Assembly: GCA_036260255.1 (NCBI GenBank)
Contig: DATAAF010000026.1
Coordinates: forward strand, 1-33,984
From: DASZJY01 sp036260255
Lineage (GTDB): Bacteria; Actinomycetota; Acidimicrobiia; Acidimicrobiales; AC-14
Direction: 5' to 3'
Length of the DNA: 33,984 nt
The notes under the pieces were generated by a model. The model saw only the letters and a program-made list of their open reading frames with translations. It was not told the origin of the DNA and did no database searches. How positions within the stretch are numbered: the stretch's first letter is position 1; each line of letters opens with the position of its first letter. This document shows, one piece after another, positions 1 through 6,633 of this stretch. A program made the translations under genes and the position numbers.

Positions 1-2
1 AC

Positions 3-101
3 GGGCCGCACCTCGTCGCCCTCGTTCGGGCGGGCGCGAAGTTCAGCAAGGGGGTGATGGTCGAGCGTCCGAACCAGCAGGATCAGGAGGTCGCCGCGTG
101 A
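3..101 (+). CDS. C-terminal fragment of an unidentified protein, possibly a transposase
   Basis: An open frame enters from the left edge and stops with TGA at 99-101, giving the last 32 residues of a protein (key stretch LVALVRAGAKFSKGVMVERP). I do not recognise the family with certainty. The basic, compact tail and the following AT-richer stretch around 108-140 would suit the end of an insertion-sequence transposase, as would its place in an accessory segment. That is inference, because no terminal inverted repeat can be confirmed with the other end missing. No gene is seen in 102-255. Confidence 0.4.
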   Translation, partial: GPHLVALVRAGAKFSKGVMVERPNQQDQEVAA

Positions 102-255
102 TCAGGCGGAAAACCCGATCCACAACTCTTGACGATTCCTCCCTTCGAGCGCCCGCTCCGTCCAGAACCACTTTCCGCAATAGCCGTGCCAGGACTTCAA
201 ACGTCCGGGACTCTGCATGGCCATGGCTCAGAGGTGAGGGAGGAGCTCGGCCCCC

Positions 256-1070
256 TTAGTCAAGGCCGAGGTCACCGCCATCATTGAACTCCAGGCTCTC
301 GAGGCGCCAGGTGCTGTCACCGACCGGTCTGACGGTGCATACGTACGTCGACCGGAGCTTCGCTCCAAAACTGTTCTCGGAGTCAACGCTCGCGCTGACT
401 GTGACCGGTCCGCCCGTGCTGCCGGTGTAGGTCACCTGGTCCCCAAGTGGATTGCGCCAGGTAGCGGTGCTGGGAGCCTTCAGGCGCTCGCGAACGAACC
501 GCTTACACACGTCGAACGCCTCAAGGTTGGCAAGTCGACTGTCGTTGCTGATCCCTCGGTCGTCGCCTCTCACGGTAGTAACCCGTGGCGTCACGGGTGG
601 TGGGTCGGTCCGAGGTGGCGGGTGAGACGTCGTCGCCGGAGCGGTCGCGACGACGGCAGTCGTGGCTGATGCGACCGTGGGGGAAGACGGTGAGCTTTCC
701 GTTCGAGGACGAGTCAGTTGCTTGGAGTTGGCCGACTTTGTCGGTGCTGCTCCAACGAAGACGCCACCAGCGATCACAAGGCCAACGGCCACGACTGTGC
801 CATGGCGACCTGGCCGGCTACGGGAAGGCGGTGATACCGACCCCACCATTGCCGGATTCGGCCGGTCGACACCGCCCATACCAAGAAGGGGGCCGGCCAA
901 ATCAGTAGCCAAGCGAGGACCTGGCCCCACCAAGGCCAGCGACGGAACCGTCGCCAAGCATCGTCCGACGCGGCTGACGATCGCAATGGAGGCGGGCGTA
1001 GAGCGTCCGGTGGATACCACTTTCCGTCTGATGCTTGCCACCAGCCGGGCCCCTGCGACGTGTCGCTCAT
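256..1070 (-). pseudogene. DUF2510-like membrane protein, disrupted by a frameshift
   Basis: The start at 1070 gives MSDTSQGPGWWQASDGKWYP, a DUF2510-like N-terminal motif common in actinobacterial membrane proteins. A hydrophobic segment follows (LAWLLIWPAPFLVWAV). This frame closes at 774, but a second minus frame overlapping it continues to 256. The second frame carries a further membrane segment (VVAVGLVIAGGVFVGA), a Pro/Thr/Ser-rich linker and a folded-looking domain with CKRFVRERLKAPSTATW and paired cysteines (FDVCKRF, TYVCTVR). Read together they make one protein of about 270 residues: head, two membrane helices, low-complexity stalk and a presumably external C-terminal domain. The frames switch somewhere around 790-840. 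It is either a true pseudogene or a one-base sequencing or assembly error. The function of the C-terminal domain is not known to me. Confidence 0.6.
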
Positions 1071-1300
1071 CTCCGCCCCTCCCTGGCACCGACCCGCCGA
1101 GATGAAACCTTATCCTCGCCCCTCATCTTCGATATCCGGCGGGCAGAGGCGGGAAGGGACCCCGGCTCAATCCGACGCTCCTCAAGGAAGGTCTCGGCGT
1201 CCTCTCTCTTGATCCGGATGACGCGCCCGAGCTTGTAGGCGGGGATCAACCTTGCGCGGCGAGGTTGCTGAGGGTGGTAGCCACCTCGGCGTGCCGGGCC
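1067..1300 (-). pseudogene. Decayed excisionase-like helix-turn-helix gene
   Basis: One minus frame encodes RLIPAYKLGRVIRIKREDAE followed by TFLEERRIEPGSL, the second half of MerR/excisionase-type small DNA-binding proteins (the 'PAYKLGR.iRi...d.e.fL...rI' signature). The expected first half appears only in a different frame just upstream (AEVATTLS, about 1270-1293). The helix-turn-helix residues between them are missing or scrambled, so the gene looks broken by a small deletion or frameshift. Excisionases of this type usually sit beside tyrosine integrases in integrative elements. That agrees with the tRNA scar at 3314-3354. The reading frame ends 4 bases inside the DUF2510-like gene. Confidence 0.5.
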
Positions 1301-1517
1301 GAGCAGGCGCTCCTCGAGCGCCGGCAACGCCACGGGGGGACGTCTCTGATGCCGAGGGACTCGTCGGTCGAGCCCGTTGCGCTCCTCGACAGGCCGCGGT
1401 CGTCAGGCGTCGCAGAAGCTACGCCTGGCATCAAGGCCGCGGGCCGGTGCGCAGGGAAGACGTGCTCAAGCTGTCGGGCGCCCGGGCCCAAGATCGTGCG
1501 AGCCATACAATCCGTGT

Positions 1518-2339
1518 GTGGTCGACTTTGCCGAACCCCCCGTGGATGAGGTCGCACTGGCAGTGCACTTCGAACCACTCGTGGGGCTTCGGGCTGTCCA
1601 TCTCGGCGGCCTCTGGGCCAAGTGGAGGGACCGATTCCCCTTGGTGGAGGAGCATCCCCCGCTACCCCCACTGGCGCCTGAAGTCCCACATCCGAAGCCT
1701 TCGGCGGTGTCGATCGAGGTCGTTCAGGATGTGCCGCATCCGCGTTCGTGGTTCCTCAACGCGGGGGGGAGTGAGCTGGTTCAGTTCCAACGCGACCGAC
1801 TGGTACACAACTGGCGTCGGACGGCGCCCGGAGACCCCTACCCCCACTACGACAGTTTGAGGCCCACCTTCGAGCGCAACCTCCACGACCTTGTTGAGTT
1901 CCTCGAAGAGGAGGGGCTCGAGCCGATGCGACCCGTCCAGTGCGAGCTCACCTATGCGAACCCCATTCCGCCGGCGGATCTCGGACCGGCAAGGCGACTG
2001 TCGACTCTGATCGCTCCATGGAGCGATCGTTACTCCGGGGATCTCCTCCCCGACGCGGACGACGTGCGTTTCCTTGCCCGGTACTCAATCAGGGACCCTG
2101 ATGGCGACTGGGCTGGACGTCTCCATGTGAACGTCCAGCCGATGCACCGTCTAGAGCCCGTTCCCGACCTACCCGAAGAGGTCGTGATGCTCCAGGTCTT
2201 CGCGAGGGGTGCTCCTCGTGGCAAGGGAATCGAAGGCATACTGGCATTCCTCGACCTCGGCCATGAGTGGGTCGTCAACGGCTTCCTAGCGGTCACTACG
2301 ACTGAGATGCAACGGAGATGGGGGCGGACGGATGTCTGA
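1518..2339 (+). CDS. TIGR04255 family protein (first gene of a three-gene cassette)
   Basis: A 273-residue protein read from GTG 1518, chosen because the family similarity begins at once (VDFAEPPVDEVALAVHFEPL). Upstream codons in the same frame look non-coding. Family hallmarks in order are: the opening 'PPV-EV-l-v-FePL' block; FPLVEEHPPLPPL near residue 40; LVQFQRDRLVHNWRR near 87-101; CELTYANPIPP near 143; and the C-terminal LDLGHEWVVNGFLAVTTTEM ending in WGR. TIGR04255 proteins are sporadically distributed, soluble and of unknown function, and often lie in accessory regions. The stop overlaps the next start by 8 bases, so the pair is probably translationally coupled. No catalytic motif is evident. 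Family assignment is confident; any role, such as defence or toxin-antitoxin, is inference. Confidence 0.75.
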   Translation: MVDFAEPPVDEVALAVHFEPLVGLRAVHLGGLWAKWRDRFPLVEEHPPLPPLAPEVPHPKPSAVSIEVVQDVPHPRSWFLNAGGSELVQFQRDRLVHNWRRTAPGDPYPHYDSLRPTFERNLHDLVEFLEEEGLEPMRPVQCELTYANPIPPADLGPARRLSTLIAPWSDRYSGDLLPDADDVRFLARYSIRDPDGDWAGRLHVNVQPMHRLEPVPDLPEEVVMLQVFARGAPRGKGIEGILAFLDLGHEWVVNGFLAVTTTEMQRRWGRTDV

Positions 2340-2838
2340 CACGCTGACCAGGCCTGCCAGCGAGTTGATGACGCAGCGTCTGTATCGACCGGACCCAGAG
2401 GATGAGTGGGGGAGCCGGGCGGCGCAGTGGTCGTGGGGGAGCGCGTCGGCAGCCGGCCGGGGGTCGACGAGTCGGTCTGCCTTGCGAGTTAGCGAGCATC
2501 TCTGGCCAGTGGCTGAGGACTTGCTGCGGCTCCTCGACCTAGCTCCGGACTGGGACTCCTACGGCGCGCGTCGCATTGACGCGGACGCCGTACGGAAGGC
2601 GCTTTCGATCCTTGCCCACCACGATTACCGAGGCACCCTGCCGGTCGCTGTTCCCACTACCCTGGGCGGCGTGCAGCTTGAATGGGGACGGGCTGATGAC
2701 GGTGTCGAGTTAGAGGTCGAGCCGGACGGCACCATCGGTGTCCTTGTCGACATAAATGGTGAGGTGACGGAGGTAGAGACGACCGACGTCGACCACCCAA
2801 TGATCCAGCGGAGCTTATCCTGGGCGCGCCAGCTCTGA
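2332..2838 (+). CDS. Conserved hypothetical protein, TIGR04255 cassette partner
   Basis: A 168-residue soluble protein starting at ATG 2332 inside the end of the TIGR04255 gene. The first 55 residues are Ser/Arg/Gly-rich and probably disordered. The ordered part begins with LLDLAPDWDSYGARRIDADA and continues through a short alpha segment to VPTTLGGVQLEWGRADDGVE, LEVEPDGTIGVLVD and an acidic strand-rich tail. The 'W-D-S/G-Y-G-A ... P-T-x-x-G-G-V-Q-L-E-W ... E-x-E-x-x-P-D-G' pattern is one I associate with small genes beside TIGR04255 genes; this is from memory and unchecked. No membrane segment, signal peptide or known catalytic motif is seen. Tight coupling on both sides (8-base overlap upstream, 4-base gap downstream) implies the three products act together. 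Confidence 0.65.
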   Translation: MSDTLTRPASELMTQRLYRPDPEDEWGSRAAQWSWGSASAAGRGSTSRSALRVSEHLWPVAEDLLRLLDLAPDWDSYGARRIDADAVRKALSILAHHDYRGTLPVAVPTTLGGVQLEWGRADDGVELEVEPDGTIGVLVDINGEVTEVETTDVDHPMIQRSLSWARQL

Positions 2839-2842
2839 TTCC

Positions 2843-3226
2843 GTGGCTAACGCCGGCGGCGCCGGCCAAGAGCACGGAATGGAGGTCTGGCGCCGCATTC
2901 CCCCGTGGCATTTTCGGGACCCTGGTCAGACGCGACCCAAGAGTGCGGCATTCGCAGACGACCCCGACGGTGGGTCGATGTCGGTAGTGATAGCCGACGC
3001 CGTGCTTTCCGGTGGTCGCACCGCTCACTCGGTTCTTGCTGGTCACGACGGGTTCGCTCTAGGTGCCCTTGCTACGGCTGTGATCAAAGACCTTGGCCTT
3101 CAGCTAGTTCTCGATCCGCACCCGGACGAGCCAGCGCACGCGTTGGTGGTGGGGCACAAGACAAGGGCGACTCGAAGAGCGATGGCCAAAGCGTCCCGAT
3201 GGGTCATCCCTCCACCGGAGGGGTGA
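2843..3226 (+). CDS. Conserved hypothetical protein, third gene of the TIGR04255 cassette
   Basis: A 127-residue protein from GTG 2843, four bases after the previous stop. An internal ATG in EHGMEVWRRIPPWHF is an alternative start, about 13 codons in. Recognisable blocks are RRIPPWHF, SAAFADDPDGGSMSVVIAD, GHDGFALGALATAVIKDLGL, DPHPDEPAHALVVGHKT and a C-terminal RRAMAKASRWVIPPP. The conserved-looking His, Asp and Lys residues (DPxPDEPAHAxVxGxKT) could be functional, but I do not recognise a described enzyme fold. Similar small proteins are found downstream of genes like the two above, which supports a real operon rather than a chance ORF. It is the last gene before the tRNA scar. Confidence 0.6.
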   Translation: MANAGGAGQEHGMEVWRRIPPWHFRDPGQTRPKSAAFADDPDGGSMSVVIADAVLSGGRTAHSVLAGHDGFALGALATAVIKDLGLQLVLDPHPDEPAHALVVGHKTRATRRAMAKASRWVIPPPEG

Positions 3227-3750
3227 CGGAGTCGACAGCAGCTAATTGAGCGTGCTTCGCTCCCCGTCTGAGCTGCGTTTCCGCAGGTCAGCACAGCGCT
3301 CAGCGCTGAACACCTCGTAATGAGCAGCTCGTCGGTTCGAGTCCGACCTCGGGCTCAACTCTCGGTGCGGGCCGTTCGTCGGGCGGGGTCGGACGTGGTG
3401 TGGGCGCCTCTCGGGCGAGCTGCGCCGCCTTGTCGAGGGTTGTGAATCCGTCCGGAAGCCGATCCGCTTGCGGGCACCCCGGGTCGCCGCACGGACGTGG
3501 TGTGAAGGCGGTACGAGCGCCTCCGTAGTGGGCCTCTGGGCACGACTTGGCGGAACACGTATGCGTCGACGACGCTCGCTCGCTGCGAGCACGGCAGCAA
3601 CCTCCGCTCGGGCCAGCGAGGCTTGTCGGTTCGGTGGCGCACCTGTAGTCGAGACGGCGGCTGAAGTCGCAGTCGAGCCTCGTTCGACGATGAGGCTGGC
3701 GATGCGCTCGATCGCCGCCTGGTTCGCCGCGCAGCGACATCAGCTTCGCC
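3227..3750. other. Gene-poor stretch around the tRNA scar
   Basis: Over 500 bases hold no complete gene I can support. The tRNA-Thr fragment lies at 3314-3354. Right of it, minus-strand frames between about 3590 and 3760 contain protein-like bits (TTAKLMSLRGE, then AAIERIASLIVERGS in another frame) that could be the tail of a decayed gene. The frames do not join and the identification is too weak to name. Confidence 0.4.
3314..3354 (+). other. tRNA-Thr(CGU) 3' fragment, candidate attachment site
   Basis: The sequence reads as the 3' half of a tRNA. It has anticodon loop CTCGTAA (3314-3320, anticodon CGT), 3' anticodon strand TGAGC, a five-base variable loop, and a perfect T-arm GTCGG-TTCGAGT-CCGAC (3331-3347). 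The 3' acceptor strand CTCGGGC follows (3348-3354). The bases immediately 5' (AACAC) cannot pair with TGAGC, and no D-arm or 5' acceptor strand (expected GCCCGAG) is found. It is therefore a fragment, not a functional tRNA. Such 3' tRNA copies are the scars left by tyrosine-integrase elements. With this orientation the element lies to the left and the intact tRNA would be further left, outside the window. Confidence 0.7.
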
Positions 3751-4440
3751 GTGGTGTCGGCGCGCCAGCGCGAACGCGACCGGCGGCAACCTCACATCAG
3801 GGGTTCGTCCGGCGCGCTGTACTCTCCGGGCTCGGGTCCCTCCAGGCCACACGAGATTGGGACGCCGTGTTTCGCCCTCCTTGCCCGCGGGAAGTGCTGG
3901 TCCATCGACCGCTCAACGGGTCTGGCAGGCAGGTCGCGACAGGTTGCCGCCCTCGCCCTGTGGTCGGGCACCGCTTGGGTGCTCCTGACCTGGACGGCGA
4001 CGGTCGAGCAGGCTGCGTACGGCATAGCCGTTGCCGTCGCGGTGGCGGTGGTCCTGTCCCCGCTGGGGCCGGTGGCCCGGCCCTGGCGACTCGTCCGCCC
4101 CCGGCGCTTCGCCCGGCTGGCGGCCATGGGCATCACGTCGTTGGCCCGCATCCTCAGCGCCAACCTCGGGTTGGCCCGGCGGGTGTGGTCGCCGTCACTC
4201 CCGCTCCGCACCGGCATGCTGGTCGTGCCCACCGACCTGAGGACCGACGGCCCCGTCACCGTCGTCGGCCTCCTCGGCTCCCTCGTCGTGGAGTACCAGC
4301 TCGTCGACCTCGAGCCCGGCCGCCTGCAGTATCACGCCGTCTGGGTTGCGTCCGAGGACCCGAGCGAGGCGCGCGAGCGGATCAACGGCCGGGTGGAGGA
4401 CCTGCTGCGACCCTTCGACCAGGAGGCGAGCCGTGACTGA
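3751..4440 (+). CDS. mnhE: Mrp/Mnh-type Na+/H+ antiporter subunit E (MbhA-like)
   Basis: Membrane subunit of a multisubunit cation/proton antiporter. The family domain starts at about residue 64 (RQVAALALWSGTAWVLLTW). It shows two hydrophobic segments, the LARILSANLGLARRVWSP region and the typical soluble tail LVVPTDLRTDGPVTVVGLLG ... LEPGRLQYHAVWV. The first 63 residues are Arg/Pro-rich and unlike the family. No ATG, GTG or TTG lies in frame near the domain start, so the true start is doubtful. GTG 3751 is the only conventional one, and an ATC start near 3901 or a small sequence error are alternatives. The stop overlaps the next GTG. First gene of the antiporter operon. Confidence 0.8.
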   Translation: MVSARQRERDRRQPHIRGSSGALYSPGSGPSRPHEIGTPCFALLARGKCWSIDRSTGLAGRSRQVAALALWSGTAWVLLTWTATVEQAAYGIAVAVAVAVVLSPLGPVARPWRLVRPRRFARLAAMGITSLARILSANLGLARRVWSPSLPLRTGMLVVPTDLRTDGPVTVVGLLGSLVVEYQLVDLEPGRLQYHAVWVASEDPSEARERINGRVEDLLRPFDQEASRD

Positions 4441-4693
4441 AGCGCTGGGCTGGGTGGCGGTCGCGGAGATCGCCATCGTTCCCCTCCTGCTCCTACGGCT
4501 TGCGTTGGGGCCCACCGTGTCCGACCGGGTGGTGGCCCTCAACACCATCTCGATCCAGGCGACGCTGGCCCTGTTCGCCTTCGCCGCCTTCGTCGACCGG
4601 AGCTTCTACCTCGACGTCGCGCTGTGGCTGGCTAGCTTCAGCTACCTGGGCACGATCGTGTGGTCCCGGTACCTCGAAAGAGGGCTTCTTTGA
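4433..4693 (+). CDS. mnhF: Mrp/Mnh-type antiporter subunit F (MbhB-like)
   Basis: An 86-residue, three-helix membrane subunit from GTG 4433, which overlaps the mnhE stop. The sequence VTEALGWVAVAEIAIVPLLL, then the hallmark RLALGPTVSDRVVALNTIS loop and a final helix LWLASFSYLGTIVW, matches MrpF in length and order. MrpF belongs to the small-subunit set (E, F, G) that lines one flank of Mrp complexes. The last codons overlap the TTG start of mnhG. Confidence 0.85.
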   Translation: MTEALGWVAVAEIAIVPLLLLRLALGPTVSDRVVALNTISIQATLALFAFAAFVDRSFYLDVALWLASFSYLGTIVWSRYLERGLL

Positions 4694-5025
4694 GGGACGC
4701 CGTGGCTCTGATCCTGGCGGTGGTGGGCTTGGTCTTCTCGCTCTCCGGCGCGGTAGGGATCCTCCGCATGCCCGACGTCTACAGCCGACTTCAGTGCTCG
4801 TCCAAGAACGTGACCATGGGTACGCTGCCGCTGCTTCTCGCCGTCGTCGTCGACAAGGGCCTGGTGTCGACCTACGGCAGCCGCGCCCTCCTCGTCGCCG
4901 CGATGGTCCTCGTCATCAACCCCGTAGCCGCCCATGCGCTGGCTCGTGCCGCTTACCGGACGGGCGTCCCCATGTGGAGCGGCGCGGTCGTCGACCAAGC
5001 CCGGCCCGACAGCATCGAACGATGA
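4690..5025 (+). CDS. mnhG: Mrp/Mnh-type antiporter subunit G (MbhC-like)
   Basis: A 111-residue membrane protein. I place the start at TTG 4690, overlapping the mnhF stop as TTGA; GTG 4702 is an alternative. The family signature GAVGILRMPDVYSRLQCSSK followed by NVTMGTLPLLL, and the helix LLVAAMVLVINPVAAHALAR, identify MrpG/PhaG. The stop overlaps the ATG of the next gene, consistent with translational coupling through the operon. Confidence 0.85.
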   Translation: MRDAVALILAVVGLVFSLSGAVGILRMPDVYSRLQCSSKNVTMGTLPLLLAVVVDKGLVSTYGSRALLVAAMVLVINPVAAHALARAAYRTGVPMWSGAVVDQARPDSIER

Positions 5026-5315
5026 CCGCCTTCTGGGTCCTTGACGTCCTCTGCCTCGCCGCGATGCTGGTCGCCGCCGTGCTGGTCGTGACCCTCGAGA
5101 ACCTCAACGGCTCGGTCATGGCCCTGTCCGCGGTGGGGACGGTGTTGGCGCTCCTGTTCGTCGTCCTCGACGCACCCGACGTCGCGCATTCCCAGGTGGT
5201 CGTGGGCGCCATCGCCCTTCCCGTCCTCTACCTGCTGGCCATCGGCAAGACCCGGCTCGTCGTGGAGGACGCCTCGGACCTGGGCGAGGAGGGCGAGCCC
5301 GAGACGGCGCCATGA
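5022..5315 (+). CDS. MbhD-like (DUF4040) subunit, equivalent to part of the MrpA C-terminus
   Basis: A 97-residue, three-helix protein beginning MTAFWVLDVLCLAAMLVAAV. The helix carrying NLNGSVMALSAVGTVLALLF and the stretch DAPDVAHSQVVVGAIALPVL are the DUF4040/MbhD signature. This small domain is fused to the C-terminus of MrpA in classical Mrp systems and stands alone in archaeal Mbh-type complexes, as here. An acidic tail (EDASDLGEEGEPE) faces the cytoplasm by the positive-inside rule. The ATG overlaps the mnhG stop and the stop overlaps the next ATG. Confidence 0.8.
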   Translation: MTAFWVLDVLCLAAMLVAAVLVVTLENLNGSVMALSAVGTVLALLFVVLDAPDVAHSQVVVGAIALPVLYLLAIGKTRLVVEDASDLGEEGEPETAP

Positions 5316-6268
5316 CCGTCCCCACCTCAGCCCCCCGCCGCCGACTGGTGACGGCGGCGGTGCTGGTGGCTGGCACCGCGGCCTGCCTGGCCGTCGCGTT
5401 CCTCGACCTTCCCCGAGAGGGCGCCGACCTCCCCGGCATCGCCCGCGACGCCATGGTCCAGGCCCTCCCCCAGTGGCACCACACCGAGGTGGTCAGCACC
5501 CTCGTGTACGGCACCCGGGGGTTCGACACGCTCGGCGAGACCTTCCTCCTCCTGGCCGCCGTAGTCGGCGTCGTCGTCGTGTGCCGGGGCAGGGAGAGCC
5601 GCCGGGTGTTCCTGCAGGAGGAGCGCCTGGGGCGGAGGGAGCAGGCGGAGGCCCGGGGGTCCGGAGGTGGCCGCGCCCGGCGAACGCGCCACCCTCAGAC
5701 GGAGCACGCCGAGGAGATCGAGCAGGGTCGGGCCGGCGGGGGCGAAGGGGAGCGGGGCATCGGCGCCCGAGGTCCGGTGTCGGAGACAGCCATGACCGTC
5801 GTGGTCCGTACCGGCGCCCGCGCCGCCCTGCCGCTGCTGACGGTGGCCGGCGCGTTCCTGCTCCTCTCGCCCTGGGCCCCGGGTGGCGGCTTCCCCGCCG
5901 GTGCGGTGCTGAGTGGCGTGGTCCTCCTGACCTACGCCGCCTTTGGCTACGGGGCCGTGCGCCGGTTGGTGCGGCCCGGACTGCTCGAAGCGGTGGAGAT
6001 GGTGGGCGCCGGCGCCATCCTCGTTCTCGGCCTCCTGGGCCTGGTGCTCGAGGGATCGTTCCTGGCCAACTGGCTGGCGCTGGGAACGCCCCACACGGTC
6101 CATGCCGGAGGCATCCTGCAGGTGTTCTCCGCCAGCGAGGTGCTCGAGGTGGGCACCGGTCTCCTCATCGTGGTTTTCAGCGTCCTAGCCATGGAGCGGG
6201 AGTGGACCGAGGAGGACGACGACGGCGGCGGCGCAGGACGTGACGGTCGAGTGGACGATCTCCCGTGA
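5312..6268 (+). CDS. MbhE-MrpB fusion subunit of the antiporter
   Basis: A 318-residue protein with two parts. Residues 1-93 resemble MbhE: a signal-anchor-like helix, then VVSTLVYGTRGFDTLGETF leading into a helix. Residues 161-318 are a complete MrpB/MbhF domain beginning MTVVVRTGARAALPLL, with LSPWAPGGGFPAGAV and the helix around VGAGAILVLGLLGLVL. A charged Arg/Glu/Gly-rich linker of about 65 residues joins them. An internal ATG (5792) with a GGAG eight bases upstream could start MrpB separately, so the gene may yield both products. In most genomes these are two genes. The acidic C-terminus overlaps the GTG of mnhC. Confidence 0.8.
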   Translation: MTVPTSAPRRRLVTAAVLVAGTAACLAVAFLDLPREGADLPGIARDAMVQALPQWHHTEVVSTLVYGTRGFDTLGETFLLLAAVVGVVVVCRGRESRRVFLQEERLGRREQAEARGSGGGRARRTRHPQTEHAEEIEQGRAGGGEGERGIGARGPVSETAMTVVVRTGARAALPLLTVAGAFLLLSPWAPGGGFPAGAVLSGVVLLTYAAFGYGAVRRLVRPGLLEAVEMVGAGAILVLGLLGLVLEGSFLANWLALGTPHTVHAGGILQVFSASEVLEVGTGLLIVVFSVLAMEREWTEEDDDGGGAGRDGRVDDLP

Positions 6269-6633
6269 TCGCCGTCAACTACCTGGGCGCCGCGGCCCTG
6301 TTCTGCATCGGCCTGTGGGCCGTGCTCACCCGGCGCAACCTGGTGAAGATCGTCATGGGCCTGTCGCTCATGGAGTCGGCCACCTACCTGCTCATCGTCT
6401 CCATGGGGTACCGCAAAGGGGGGACGGCGCCGGTGCTGCTCGAGCCCCCCGAGGGGCGGACGGTCGAGAGCCTGGTGCAGGGGCCGGTGGCCGACCCCGT
6501 GCTGCAGAACTTCTGCCTCACCGCCATCATCATCGGCGTGGCGGTCACCGGCGTGTTCCTCGCCGTCGTGGTCCGCGTCGCCCAGCACTACCGCTCGCTC
6601 GACGCCGACGAGATCCGGGCCATGCGGGGATGA
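6265..6633 (+). CDS. mnhC: Mrp/Mnh-type antiporter subunit C (NuoK-like)
   Basis: A 122-residue, three-helix subunit from GTG 6265. It resembles MrpC and its complex I relative NuoK in length and in the blocks LTRRNLVKIVMGLSLMESA (with a membrane Glu), NFCLTAIIIGVAVTGVFLAV and a short basic tail. A 25-residue polar insert between helices 2 and 3 (GGTAPVLLEPPEG...) is usual for MrpC. It overlaps both neighbours by 4 bases. Confidence 0.88.
   Translation: MIAVNYLGAAALFCIGLWAVLTRRNLVKIVMGLSLMESATYLLIVSMGYRKGGTAPVLLEPPEGRTVESLVQGPVADPVLQNFCLTAIIIGVAVTGVFLAVVVRVAQHYRSLDADEIRAMRG

Noticed and set aside
3300..3740. Minus-strand frame containing EVGLEPTSCSLR
   Set aside because: This peptide is the typical false translation of the complement of a tRNA T-arm and 3' end; it marks the tRNA fragment, not a protein.
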